This document shows positions 54,481 to 64,000 of a DNA stretch of 64,000 bases, piece by piece. Both the position numbers and the translations under genes were made by a program. The stretch is taken from assembly GCF_029894125.1 (NCBI RefSeq), contig NZ_JARXYZ010000033.1, positions 19,962-83,961 of the forward strand. Direction: 5' to 3'. The first letter of the stretch is position 1, and every line of letters starts with the position of its first letter. The DNA comes from Kitasatospora sp. MAA19 (lineage in GTDB: Bacteria; Actinomycetota; Actinomycetes; Streptomycetales; Streptomycetaceae). The notes beneath the pieces are model-generated. The model saw only the letters and a program-made list of their open reading frames with translations. It was not told where the DNA came from and did not search any database.

Positions 54481-55223
54481 GGGGTGCTCTCCTCGTACTC
54501 CGGGGTGACGGGGGCTTCGGCCTCGGCGGTGACGGCGACTCCGGCCAGCGGGGCGGCGGCTCCGGCCAACGGGGCGGCGGCCAACGGGGCGGCGGCCTCG
54601 GCCAGGGCGGTCAGGTGGCGGACCAGCTCGATCAGCACCCGCTTGCCGGACTCCCGGTCCCGGGCGTCGCAGTCCACCAGCGGCACCTCGGCGGCCAGGT
54701 CCAGGGCCTCGCGGATCTGATCCAGCGTGTGGGTCGGCTCGCCGAAGTTGTTGCGGGCCACGATGAACGGGGTGCCGTGGTGCTCCAGCCGGTCGATCGC
54801 GTACCAGGAGTCCTCCAACCGACGGGTGTCCACCAGGACGACCGCGCCGAGCGCACCGCTGAACAGGCGGTCCCAGAGGAACCAGAACCGTTCCTGCCCG
54901 GGCGCACCGAACAGGTACAGCACCTGGCTCGCCGACAGGGTGATCCGGCCGAAGTCGAAGGCCACCGTGGTGGAGCGTTTGCCCCAGGCCCCGGCCGGGT
55001 CGACGCCCTCCCCCGCCTTGGTCATGACCTCCTCGGTGTTCAGCGGACGGATCTCGCTGACCGAGCCGACCAGCGTCGTCTTGCCCACCCCGAAGCCGCC
55101 GACCACGACGATCTTCAGCGCGTTGTCGGCCGTCGCCCGCAGCGGGGTGCGCCCGGTGGCGGGCCCGGCGCCGGGACCGGAGGTAGGGCCTCCGGAGGCC
55201 GGGTCAGAGCTGTTGAAGGCCAT
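54477..55223 (-). CDS. cvnD: CvnD small GTPase-like conservon protein
   Basis: 248-aa nucleotide-binding protein. Phosphate-binding loop GGFGVGKTT (residues 42-50), switch-II-like FGAPGQERF (105-113), and further GTPase-like beta strands (AVVLVDTRR). A conventional NKxD is not obvious; ARNNF (157-161) is the nearest equivalent. CvnD proteins are the switch component of conservons, which pair with CvnB regulators and CvnA sensors. The Ala/Pro-rich C-terminus (about 205-248) is disordered. The start overlaps CvnC by 20 bp, and the stop overlaps the first P450 by 4 bp, indicating tight coupling. Confidence 0.93.
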   Translation of the reverse strand: MAFNSSDPASGGPTSGPGAGPATGRTPLRATADNALKIVVVGGFGVGKTTLVGSVSEIRPLNTEEVMTKAGEGVDPAGAWGKRSTTVAFDFGRITLSASQVLYLFGAPGQERFWFLWDRLFSGALGAVVLVDTRRLEDSWYAIDRLEHHGTPFIVARNNFGEPTHTLDQIREALDLAAEVPLVDCDARDRESGKRVLIELVRHLTALAEAAAPLAAAPLAGAAAPLAGVAVTAEAEAPVTPEYEESTP

Positions 55224-55572
55224 GCAGCACCTGCTTCAGCGTGTCGAGATCGGGCAGCCGGGCCTTCGTCGGCGCGAACCGGGGGTGGCGGGCGGTGACC
55301 GCCCCGGACTCCAGCAGGTCGCCGAGCAGGATCTTCACCACCGAGATCGGCAGCGCCAGCTCCGCGGCCAGCTCCACGACGGCGGTCGGGGCCTCGCACA
55401 TCCGCAGGATCCGTGCGTGCTCCGACTGCATCCCCGGCACCGGTCGCCGCTCGGCGACGATCAGGGTGACCAGGTCGAAGGCGTTCTCCGGGGAACGGCT
55501 GCGGCCCCGGGTGATGGTGTAGAGGCGGTCCGGGTCGTCGTCGCGGCCCGGCAGCACCGGCCGGCCGCTCAT
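55204..55572 (-). CDS. cvnC: CvnC, DUF742 conservon protein
   Basis: 122-aa DUF742 protein of unknown biochemical role. Visible parts are RPVPGMQSEHARILRMCEAP, LAAELALPISVVKILLGDLL (winged-helix-like) and the end LPDLDTLKQVLHGLQQL, all typical of the family. The ATG at 55572 forms an ATGA with the stop of a 10-codon ORF that itself overlaps the cvnB stop. It overlaps cvnD by 20 bp. CvnC is thought to be part of the conservon complex with CvnA, B and D. Confidence 0.93.
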   Translation of the reverse strand: MSGRPVLPGRDDDPDRLYTITRGRSRSPENAFDLVTLIVAERRPVPGMQSEHARILRMCEAPTAVVELAAELALPISVVKILLGDLLESGAVTARHPRFAPTKARLPDLDTLKQVLHGLQQL

Positions 55573-55601
55573 GCGCCCGCCCCGACTATCCGTTCGCTCA
55601 T
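55569..55601 (-). CDS. 10-codon relay ORF between cvnB and cvnC
   Basis: ATG at 55601 overlaps the cvnB TGA (ATGA), encodes MSERIVGAGA, and its TGA at 55571-55569 overlaps the cvnC ATG (ATGA). No independent ribosome site is obvious. It could pass terminating ribosomes from cvnB to cvnC. It may also be coincidence. No known peptide function. Confidence 0.4.
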   Translation of the reverse strand: MSERIVGAGA

Positions 55602-56050
55602 GCCAGGGTGCTCCCTTGCGGTGTGGTCGACTCCGCCTCCTGCGGCGCGGCGTCGCCGCGGGCCGGCGCGCTGAGGTGGACGCCGATCTGCTCGATCAGG
55701 CCGTGCATGTTGTGGCCGACCACGCCGACGTCCGCCTCCTCGTCCGTGACCACCGCCAGGTGCGCGCCCTCGCCGGCCGCCACGATGCACAGGATGCCGC
55801 CGTGGAACTCGGTCATCGACTGCCGGACGCCGCCGCTGCCGTCGCCGAACTCGATCGAGGCGCCGTGCGCCAGGCTCTGCAGACCGGAGGCGATCGCGGC
55901 CAGCTGGTCGGCCTGGTCGGCACTCAGCCCAGCGGTGTGGCAGAGCTTGAGGCCGTCGGCGGAGAGAACCAGGGCGTGCCGGGTGCCGGGGGTTGCGGCC
56001 AGCAGGTTTTCCAACAGCCAGTCGAGGTCGCGGTCGGTGGCGCTGCTCAT
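55598..56050 (-). CDS. cvnB: CvnB, roadblock/LC7 conservon protein
   Basis: 150-aa roadblock/LC7 domain protein, a regulator of small GTPases of the MglB type. Characteristic segments: DLDWLLENLLAATPGTRHAL, VLSADGLKLCHTAGLSADQA and GGILCIVAAGEGAHLAVVTD. The ATG at 56050 overlaps the cvnA stop by 4 bp. It should partner the GTPase-like CvnD encoded two genes later. The C-terminal 25 residues are a polar tail. Confidence 0.95.
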   Translation of the reverse strand: MSSATDRDLDWLLENLLAATPGTRHALVLSADGLKLCHTAGLSADQADQLAAIASGLQSLAHGASIEFGDGSGGVRQSMTEFHGGILCIVAAGEGAHLAVVTDEEADVGVVGHNMHGLIEQIGVHLSAPARGDAAPQEAESTTPQGSTLA

Positions 56051-57819
56051 CGGGAGTCCTTCTCGGTGACGGGGGAAGCGTCGGGCGTGGGGTCGGTGTC
56101 GGTGTCCGTGGTCGTCGGCGCCACCGCGGCGGGCCGGTCGCCCGGTGCCGACAGGGCCGCCTTGCGGAAGGCGCCGAACCGGGCGGCGGCGCTCGCCGCA
56201 TCGGCGCGTACGGGCTTCGCGGGTGCTGCCGTCGGTGTGGTGGCGGCCAGCGTCTGGCCGCGGCGGCGCTGTGGCAGCCCGCTCTCGGTGATCCGGGCGG
56301 GCCCGGCGGCAGCGGGTACCGGGGTGGCCTGGGCGGGGACTGTGGGCGCCGGAACGGCGGGCCCGGCGACGGCGGGCGGGCGAACGCCCGCAGCGGTCGG
56401 TGCCGGCGGCAGGGGTGCGGGGGCCGGGCGCGCGGGGATGAGCGCCGGGCGCGCCGACTCCGCGACGGGCGCCTGAGCCAGGACGGGCGCCGGCTCGGAC
56501 GCCGGAGCGGGATGCGTGACCAGCTGCTGCGGGATCAGCATCACCACCCCCGTACCGCCGCGCGCCGACGGCCGGAAGGAAATCTGCAGCCCGTGCTTGC
56601 GCGCCAGCACGCCGACCACCGCAAGCCCGAGCCGGGTGCCGGCGGACAGCGTGGTGAGGTCCAACGGCTCGGCGGAGACGGCCCGTTCGGCCCGGCGCAG
56701 CCAACTGTCGCCCAGCCCCAGCCCGCTGTCCTCGACGGTGATCACCAGCCCGGCCGACACCTCCTCGACGTAGACGTGCACCTCGGCCGGCGGGGCGGAG
56801 AAGTTGGTGGCGTTGTCCAGCAGTTCGGCCAGCGCGTGCATCACGCCCTCGGCGGCGAACCCGGCGACGGCGGCCGTGCTGGCGTTGTGCAGCCGCACCC
56901 GCTGGTAGGCACCGATCCGGCCGAGCGCACCGCGCAGCACCGACTCCACCGCGATCGGCTTGGCCCAGCGCCGGCCCGAGCGGGCCCCGGTGAGCACCGC
57001 GATGCCGTCGGCCATCCGGCCCGCCTGGGCGGTCGAGTGGTCCAGCCGCAGCAGGTCACCGAGGACCTCCTCGTCGTGCCGGTGCTGCATCTCGCGCAGC
57101 TCGGCGTGCATGCTCGTGGCCAGTGCCTGTACCCGCCCGGCGGCGGTGGCGCAGACCGCGAGCGCGGCGGCGCGCAGCCGTTCGCCCCGGCCGACCTCCT
57201 CGGCCACGGCGCGCAGCAGCGCCCGCTGGGGGTGCGTACGGTGGGCGGCCAGCGCGCTGTCCACGGCCGCGCCGCCACGCAGTTTCCTCACCACCTCGGG
57301 CAGCACGCCCTCGGTGAGCCGGTCCAGTTCGGCGCGTTCGGCCTCGGCCCGGGCCCGCTCGGCCTCGAACCCGGCGCGCTCGGTCTCGATCTCGGCCCGC
57401 AGCCGGGCCAGTTCGGCGTGCGCGGCCGTGATGTCCGCCTCGGCCCTGGCCTGCTCCGCCCGGGCGGCGTCCCGCTCGGCGTACACGGCGCCGGCGCGGT
57501 CCCCGGCGGCCGTCTCGGCCTGCCGGGCGGCGCCGGCGACGACCAGCGCGGCCCTCGTCTCCTCGTGCTGCGCGTCCAGGTCCTCGGCCAGTCGGCGGGA
57601 GCGCTCGGCGCCGGCCGCCGCGAGGCCGACCGCGATGAGCCAGAGCACCGCGACCGCGCCCACCGCGAGGGCGGTGAGCGGCTGGTGCGCACCCAGCGCC
57701 CGGGCGATCCCCACCGGGGCGGCGACCGCCGCCAGCAGGACGGCCACCGCGGTCAGGGCGGCGGTGCGCGGCGCGGGCCGCCGGCGCGGCCGGCCGTCGG
57801 GGCTGGTGGCTTCTCTCAT
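56047..57819 (-). CDS. cvnA: CvnA, sensor histidine kinase-like conservon protein
   Basis: 590-aa membrane ATPase. Two transmembrane helices (residues about 20-40 and 48-70) are followed by a long Ala/Glu/Arg coiled coil (about 75-170). The core has LRLDHS (257-262) near the dimerisation helix, the GHKL N-box ELLDNATNFSAPP (332-344) and the G1-box VEDSGLGLG. No large extracytoplasmic domain is seen, as expected for nitrate/sulfonate-type actinobacterial Cvn sensors. The C-terminal 150 residues are a Pro/Ala-rich tail. The ATG at 57819 follows GAGGATCG. It is the first gene of the conservon, with a promoter and leader hairpin upstream. The tail and coiled coil suggest a scaffold for CvnB-D. 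Confidence 0.93.
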   Translation of the reverse strand: MREATSPDGRPRRRPAPRTAALTAVAVLLAAVAAPVGIARALGAHQPLTALAVGAVAVLWLIAVGLAAAGAERSRRLAEDLDAQHEETRAALVVAGAARQAETAAGDRAGAVYAERDAARAEQARAEADITAAHAELARLRAEIETERAGFEAERARAEAERAELDRLTEGVLPEVVRKLRGGAAVDSALAAHRTHPQRALLRAVAEEVGRGERLRAAALAVCATAAGRVQALATSMHAELREMQHRHDEEVLGDLLRLDHSTAQAGRMADGIAVLTGARSGRRWAKPIAVESVLRGALGRIGAYQRVRLHNASTAAVAGFAAEGVMHALAELLDNATNFSAPPAEVHVYVEEVSAGLVITVEDSGLGLGDSWLRRAERAVSAEPLDLTTLSAGTRLGLAVVGVLARKHGLQISFRPSARGGTGVVMLIPQQLVTHPAPASEPAPVLAQAPVAESARPALIPARPAPAPLPPAPTAAGVRPPAVAGPAVPAPTVPAQATPVPAAAGPARITESGLPQRRRGQTLAATTPTAAPAKPVRADAASAAARFGAFRKAALSAPGDRPAAVAPTTTDTDTDPTPDASPVTEKDSR

Positions 57820-57904
57820 CGGTGCGATCCTCGGCAACGTCGGCGGGCGGCGGCCGGCGGCCGGCGGCGGGAAGACGCCGACAGCTGGTCGGGCGCATAC
57901 GAGA

Positions 57905-57938
57905 CCGCCCGGCAACGTTGCGTAACGTCTCCGGGCGG
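57905..57938 (-). promoter_or_regulatory. Leader hairpin of the conservon transcript
   Basis: Stem CCGCCCGG (57905-57912) with CCGGGCGG (57931-57938), extended inside by ACGTT/AACGT around GCGT. It lies between the promoter (57963-57990) and the cvnA start. It may act as an attenuator or RNA stabiliser; no U-tract follows. Confidence 0.5.
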
Positions 57939-57962
57939 CCGATCGGTTCACGCTTTCGACCG

Positions 57963-57990
57963 ATCATATCGATTCAGACATTGGCCTCAA
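57963..57990 (-). promoter_or_regulatory. Promoter candidate of the conservon operon
   Basis: On the minus strand TTGAGG (57990-57985), 16-nt spacer, TATGAT (57968-57963). This is close to the sigma-70 consensus and stands out in otherwise GC-rich DNA. It is about 144 bp upstream of the cvnA start codon. Confidence 0.7.
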
Positions 57991-58104
57991 GTGGCGAGTT
58001 GACGGTCAGTCTCCTTCATTCACCTCACGCACACCGATTGGCGACACGGCCGACGCACCGTCGAGACCGACGGTTCACGCCGTTGGTGTCTCCCCTGGTT
58101 GACA

Positions 58105-58872
58105 TCAGGGGCTGCCGAACCGCTTCGCCAACGCCTCCTCGAAGGTCCCCCGGCCCACCGCCCGCTCCGGCGTGAGGTTCCCGCCGGCCCGCAGCGCCCG
58201 CCCCACGGCCCCCGGCACCCGCACCGGCAGCAGCACCCGCCGCCGGCCCGCCGCCCGCAGGTACGCCTCGGCCAGCTCCCGGTACGACCACACCCGAGGC
58301 CCGCCGACCTCGGGCGCGTACCCGGCCGGCCCCTCCCCCGCCAGCTCCGCCACCCGCGCGGCCACCTCCCGCACGTCCACCGGCTGAATGCGCGCCCCGC
58401 CCAGCACCGGGAACACCGGCAGCCGCGCCGACGCGTCGAAGATCCTCAGCAGCAGGTCGTGGAACTGCGTCGCCCGCAGCACCGTCCACCCCAGCCCCGA
58501 CTCCCGCACCACCCGCTCACAGGCGAGCTTCGCCCGGTAGTACGGGATCGGCACCCGGTCGACCCCGACGATCGACACGTACAGCTGGTGCCGCACCCCC
58601 GCCTTACCCGCCTCCGCCACCAGCGTCCGGACCGCGGCCACGTCCTTGCGCCCCACCGTGGTCGCACAGTCCACCACCACCTCGACCCCCGCCACCGCCC
58701 CGGCGATCCCCGCCCCGGTCACCAGGTCCCCGACCACCCACTCGACCCCGTCACCCCCGCTCCGCGCCCGCCGGCTCAACGCCCGCACCGCCACCCCCCG
58801 CGCGACCAGCAGCCGCACCACCTCCCGCCCCAAGGTCCCCGTCGCCCCGGTCACCAGCACCGTCCCTGCCAC
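58105..58872 (-). CDS. NmrA-like NAD(P)-binding SDR protein
   Basis: 255-aa atypical short-chain dehydrogenase. The Rossmann glycine motif is TGATGTLG near the N-terminus, followed by a cofactor-selecting RALSRRARSG (basic residues suggest NADP), and VVGDLVTGAGIAGAVAGVEV. The catalytic YxxxK of classical SDRs is not evident; YRAKLACERVVRESG is the nearest. This suggests an NmrA/nucleoside-diphosphate-sugar-epimerase-like sensor or reductase. The GTG at 58872 is preferred because AGAGGAG precedes it by about 7 nt; a GTG three bases upstream and an ATG at 58902 are alternatives. It lies just downstream (minus strand) of nrdJ, beyond that gene's terminator. Confidence 0.82.
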   Translation of the reverse strand: MAGTVLVTGATGTLGREVVRLLVARGVAVRALSRRARSGGDGVEWVVGDLVTGAGIAGAVAGVEVVVDCATTVGRKDVAAVRTLVAEAGKAGVRHQLYVSIVGVDRVPIPYYRAKLACERVVRESGLGWTVLRATQFHDLLLRIFDASARLPVFPVLGGARIQPVDVREVAARVAELAGEGPAGYAPEVGGPRVWSYRELAEAYLRAAGRRRVLLPVRVPGAVGRALRAGGNLTPERAVGRGTFEEALAKRFGSP

Positions 58873-58971
58873 CACACCACTCCTCTCACCGAACCCCGTC
58901 ACCCCCTACCGACCGCCCACCGCCCCCATCCGTGACATCGGCGTCCGCGCAGGAGCCCCGGGCAACGAGAA

Positions 58972-59008
58972 GAGGCGGGGCGAGGACCTGAAGTCCTCGC
59001 CCCGCCTC
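58972..59008 (-). terminator. Terminator of nrdJ
   Basis: Perfect 16-bp stem GAGGCGGGGCGAGGAC (58972-58987) with GTCCTCGCCCCGCCTC (58993-59008), loop CTGAA. One of the strongest hairpins in the window. Confidence 0.9.
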
Positions 59009-59044
59009 AGCGGTGGCTCACCCTCGCGGGGTCAGTACCAGCGG

Positions 59045-61930
<2,886 letters not shown>

Positions 61931-62138
61931 TTCTCCTCCTCCTGGGCAAACGCCCGAAGTGCCCTGAAAAGTCCGGGCACCGCTGGTTCGTTCTTCCGGT
62001 GTGCGGGCAAGCGGAGACATCGCCTGCTTACGCACGGTTTGTAGTGTTCTGCGCCCCGTTTCCGGGCACGCGGGGGCCCCACGGGGCCGATGCGGTGCAG
62101 CAGGCCCCTTCGGAACGGGGCCGGGTTGCCGACGCCTC

Positions 62139-62636
62139 CTAGGGCGCGGCGGCGGCGACGGGCACGCAGGTGCCGTCCGCCTCGGGGTCGGGCCGCTGGG
62201 CGCGGAGTTCCGCGATGGCGGCCTCGAAGTCCTCCAGTCCGTCGTACGCCTGGTACACGCTGGCGAAGCGCAGGTAGGCGACCACGTCGAGTTCCTTGAG
62301 CGGGCCGAGTATGGCCAGCCCGACGTCGTGGGTGGTCAGCTCGGCGTTGCCGGTGGCGCGCACGCACTCCTCGACCCGCTGGCCGAGCTGGGCGAGGGCG
62401 TCCTCGGTGACCGGGCGGCCCTGGCAGGCCTTCCGGACGCCGGAGATGACCTTCTGCCGGGAGAACGGTTCGGTGACCCCGCTGCGCTTGACGACCATCA
62501 GCGCGGCCGTCTCCACGGTGGTGAAGCGGCGGCCGCAGTCCGGGCACTGCCGGCGGCGGCGGATCGAACTGCCGTCCTCGTTGGTCCGGCTGTCGACAAC
62601 GCGGCTGTCGGAGTGCCGGCAGAAGGGGCAGTGCAC
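62139..62636 (-). CDS. nrdR: Transcriptional repressor NrdR
   Basis: 165-aa ATP/dATP-sensing repressor of ribonucleotide reductase genes. The N-terminal zinc ribbon is CPFC-x24-CPDC (Cys3/6/31/34) with basic RRRRQ between. The ATP-cone follows (VVKRSGVTEPFSRQKVISGV and LRFASVYQAYDGLEDFEAAI). The start is the GTG at 62636, at the conserved HCPFC N-terminus, with GGGAGGG upstream. Two NrdR boxes lie about 90-130 bp upstream, so it is autoregulated. nrdJ follows on the same strand. Confidence 0.96.
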   Translation of the reverse strand: MHCPFCRHSDSRVVDSRTNEDGSSIRRRRQCPDCGRRFTTVETAALMVVKRSGVTEPFSRQKVISGVRKACQGRPVTEDALAQLGQRVEECVRATGNAELTTHDVGLAILGPLKELDVVAYLRFASVYQAYDGLEDFEAAIAELRAQRPDPEADGTCVPVAAAAP

Positions 62637-62723
62637 CTGGGGATCCCTCCCTGGCAGGACGTGCGGACCGGTTGAGTCTATGCGATGCGACCCCGGCCTC
62701 GGCAAGCTGATCATGCGCCGTAA

Positions 62724-62737
62724 CCACTAGTACTGGG
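62724..62737. promoter_or_regulatory. NrdR box 1
   Basis: CCACTAGTACTGGG, paired with a second similar element 31 bp away. It matches the CCACTA-type half of known Streptomyces NrdR boxes. Confidence 0.8.
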
Positions 62738-62754
62738 CACGGAGAGGACTGTAG

Positions 62755-62768
62755 CCACTAGATGTAGG
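62755..62768. promoter_or_regulatory. NrdR box 2
   Basis: CCACTAGATGTAGG. Starts are exactly 31 bp apart from box 1 (about three helical turns), the arrangement described for NrdR targets. It lies upstream of nrdR. Confidence 0.85.
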
Positions 62769-62862
62769 TCTCCGGGGGAAGCGACACCCCTGGCGTGTCG
62801 ACGCCGATTAGACTGCCGAAGTCGACATCCGGTCGAACATTTACTCGATGTACAACAAAGCC

Positions 62863-62891
62863 TTGATCGAGTCAGCCAACTCCCGAATAAT
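62863..62891 (+). promoter_or_regulatory. lexA promoter candidate
   Basis: TTGATC (62863-62868), 17-nt spacer, AATAAT (62886-62891). The SOS box starts 6 bp downstream, so bound LexA would cover the transcription start. Confidence 0.6.
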
Positions 62892-62896
62892 TCACT

Positions 62897-62910
62897 CGAA
62901 CGTGTGTTTG
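62897..62910. promoter_or_regulatory. LexA-binding SOS box
   Basis: CGAACGTGTGTTTG: one mismatch from the Gram-positive/actinobacterial box CGAAC-N4-GTTCG. It lies just downstream of the lexA promoter candidate and implies autoregulation. Confidence 0.8.
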
Positions 62911-62979
62911 GCGCAACCTTTCGATAGGAGGGGCGTTGGGCTGGAAAAGGGGAGAGGACAGCCGTCGAGAGGGGCCGCC

Positions 62980-63861
62980 GTGAACACCATCGAAAGCAAC
63001 ACCATCCCGGTGCAGGAACACTCCCAGTTCAAGGTGGGGCAGCGCACCACGAATCAGCAGAGCGTGGACATCAGCATGGACCGTAGCGAAGACCACCGAC
63101 TCTCCGGCCAGGCCCTTTCCAGCACGAGCCGCGTTCCGGACCAGCCGATCGAACACTCCCCCGCGCTCGACGACGCCCACCCGGCGCCCGCCCGCGCGAT
63201 GCCCGGCCGCCCCCCCGGAATCCGCACCGACGAGGCCGGGCTCACCGAGCGCCAGCGCCGGGTGATCGAGGTCATCCGGGACTCCGTCCAGCGCCGGGGC
63301 TACCCGCCGTCCATGCGCGAGATCGGCCAGGCCGTCGGCCTGTCCAGCACCTCCTCGGTCGCCCACCAGCTGATGGCCCTGGAGCGCAAGGGCTTCCTGC
63401 GCCGCGACCCGCACCGCCCGCGCGCCTACGAGGTCCGCGGCGTCGAGGTGGCCCGTCCGAACACCGCCGAGACGGCCGGCCGGCCGTCCACCTCGTACGT
63501 GCCGCTGGTCGGCCGGATCGCGGCCGGCGGGCCGATCCTCGCCGAGCAGACGGTCGAGGACGTCTTCCCGCTGCCCCGCCAGCTGGTCGGCGAGGGCGAG
63601 CTGTTCGCGCTCACCGTGCGCGGCGACTCGATGATCGAGGCGGCCATCTGCGACGGCGACTGGGTCACCGTGCGCCGCCAGCCGGTCGCCGAGAACGGCG
63701 ACATCGTGGCCGCGATGATCGACGGCGAGGCGACGGTCAAGCGGCTCAAGCGCGAGGACGGCCGGATCTGGCTGATGCCGCACAACCCCGCGTACGAGCC
63801 GATCAACGGCGACAACGCGACCATCCTGGGCAAGGTCGTCGCGGTCCTGCGCCGCCTCTGA
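62980..63861 (+). CDS. lexA: SOS-response repressor LexA
   Basis: 293-aa repressor/self-cleaving protease. The N-terminal winged helix-turn-helix is SMREIGQAVGLSSTSSVAHQ (residues about 111-131) after RQRRVIEVIRDSVQRRGYPP. The cleavage site Ala-Gly lies in RIAAGGPI (about residue 182/183). The catalytic dyad is Ser217 (RGDSMIEAAI) and Lys254 (EATVKRLK). The GTG at 62980 has GAGAGGGG upstream; an ATG at 63076 is an alternative, since the first 75 residues are poorly conserved. The N-terminal extension is longer than in non-actinobacterial LexA. The SOS box and divergent nrdR identify the usual streptomycete neighbourhood. An IS30-like element lies 90 bp downstream. Confidence 0.96.
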   Translation: MNTIESNTIPVQEHSQFKVGQRTTNQQSVDISMDRSEDHRLSGQALSSTSRVPDQPIEHSPALDDAHPAPARAMPGRPPGIRTDEAGLTERQRRVIEVIRDSVQRRGYPPSMREIGQAVGLSSTSSVAHQLMALERKGFLRRDPHRPRAYEVRGVEVARPNTAETAGRPSTSYVPLVGRIAAGGPILAEQTVEDVFPLPRQLVGEGELFALTVRGDSMIEAAICDGDWVTVRRQPVAENGDIVAAMIDGEATVKRLKREDGRIWLMPHNPAYEPINGDNATILGKVVAVLRRL

Positions 63862-63916
63862 CGCCTCCGCGCGCACGAATCGGGAGAAGGGGCTCCACCG
63901 CACTGCTTGGGTTCTA

Positions 63917-64000
63917 GGAGTCGTTGCAACACCCCAGTTCAGGGGATGCATTGGACTTCGAGATCCGTAAGGACAGGACGCCTCAGGGCCCGCGGAAGCT
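63917..64000 (+). mobile_element. Left end of an IS30-family-like insertion sequence
   Basis: The element runs off the window. GGAGTCGTTGCAACAC (63917-63932) resembles the inverted-repeat end of such elements as I remember them, and is followed by the transposase start. No matching right end is visible. Confidence 0.6.
63951..64000 (+). CDS. IS30-family transposase, 5' fragment at window edge
   Basis: Only the first 16 codons are in the window. From a TTG at 63951, preceded by AGGGGATG, the frame reads MDFEIRKDRTPQGPRK. This is close to the N-terminus of Streptomyces IS30-type transposases as I remember it (xFEIRxxxTPQGPRKLxRER). An ATG at 63946 in another frame gives no similarity. Too short to judge whether the element is intact. 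Confidence 0.6.
   Translation, partial: MDFEIRKDRTPQGPRK

Larger units (their letters stand above)
62637..62979. other. Divergent control region between nrdR and lexA
   Basis: 343 bp between the two divergent genes. It holds two NrdR boxes (62724-62737, 62755-62768), a lexA promoter candidate (62863-62891) and a LexA/SOS box (62897-62910). A minus-strand -10 candidate TACAGT at about 62748-62753 would place the nrdR promoter between the boxes. Confidence 0.55.

Noticed and set aside
61931..62138. Cobalamin riboswitch before nrdJ
   Set aside because: No B12-box-like sequence or conserved stem arrangement is visible; only short GC hairpins.

Overview
The window is high-GC actinobacterial chromosome and almost certainly from the Streptomycetaceae (Streptomyces or Kitasatospora). 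It carries hrdB beside the sporulation regulator whiH, parE and parC, lexA, nrdR and nrdJ, rnhB and recQ. From memory this gene neighbourhood resembles Streptomyces coelicolor around SCO5803-SCO5840, read in the opposite direction. GTG starts, ATGA/GTGA overlaps and GC-rich hairpin terminators occur throughout. Layout, 1-31 kb: a truncated protein acetyltransferase (Pat type), the PTS phosphocarrier HPr with a DasR-like dre operator, an RtcB RNA ligase, a paired M16 peptidase operon, parC, a Suc_Fer-like protein, a NitT/TauT-type ABC importer divergent from a CitA/DcuS-like two-component system, a DUF485 plus cation/acetate symporter pair, a NarL-type two-component operon, parE, a small zinc-ribbon gene, a secreted trypsin-like protease, hrdB, whiH and a two-gene ABC exporter. 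Layout, 31-46 kb: an NrtR-like Nudix regulator, a glycogen-debranching-like protein, a prolyl aminopeptidase, a DUF4192 protein, a RecQ helicase with a C-terminal phosphoribosyltransferase-like tail, two conserved hypotheticals, rnhB, and a TetR/MFS efflux pair sharing two matching operators. Layout, 46-58 kb (accessory-looking): a DUF4173/DUF4153-type membrane protein with two 18-bp operators, a sugar ABC operon without its own ATPase, and a complete conservon (cvnA-B-C-D plus two cytochrome P450 genes) with a recognisable promoter, a leader hairpin, a 10-codon relay ORF and a 13-bp tandem repeat between the P450 genes. One P450 lacks the ExxR motif, as in the CYP157 family. Layout, 58-64 kb: an NmrA-like reductase, the nrdR-nrdJ unit with two NrdR boxes exactly 31 bp apart, lexA with its own SOS box, and at the right edge the start of an IS30-family-like transposase. 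How the genes work together: the core encodes DNA topology (ParC/ParE), transcription (HrdB), SOS control (LexA), dNTP supply (NrdR/NrdJ), recombination (RecQ) and R-loop repair (RNase HII). Around it sit nutrient uptake and signalling modules (HPr/DasR, ABC importers, acetate symporter, two-component systems) and development-linked genes (WhiH, conservon). I saw no CRISPR array, tRNA, rRNA, prophage or biosynthetic gene cluster. The best leads for new biology are the regulatory architectures in the conservon and upstream of the DUF4173 gene, and the uncharacterised protein next to rnhB.
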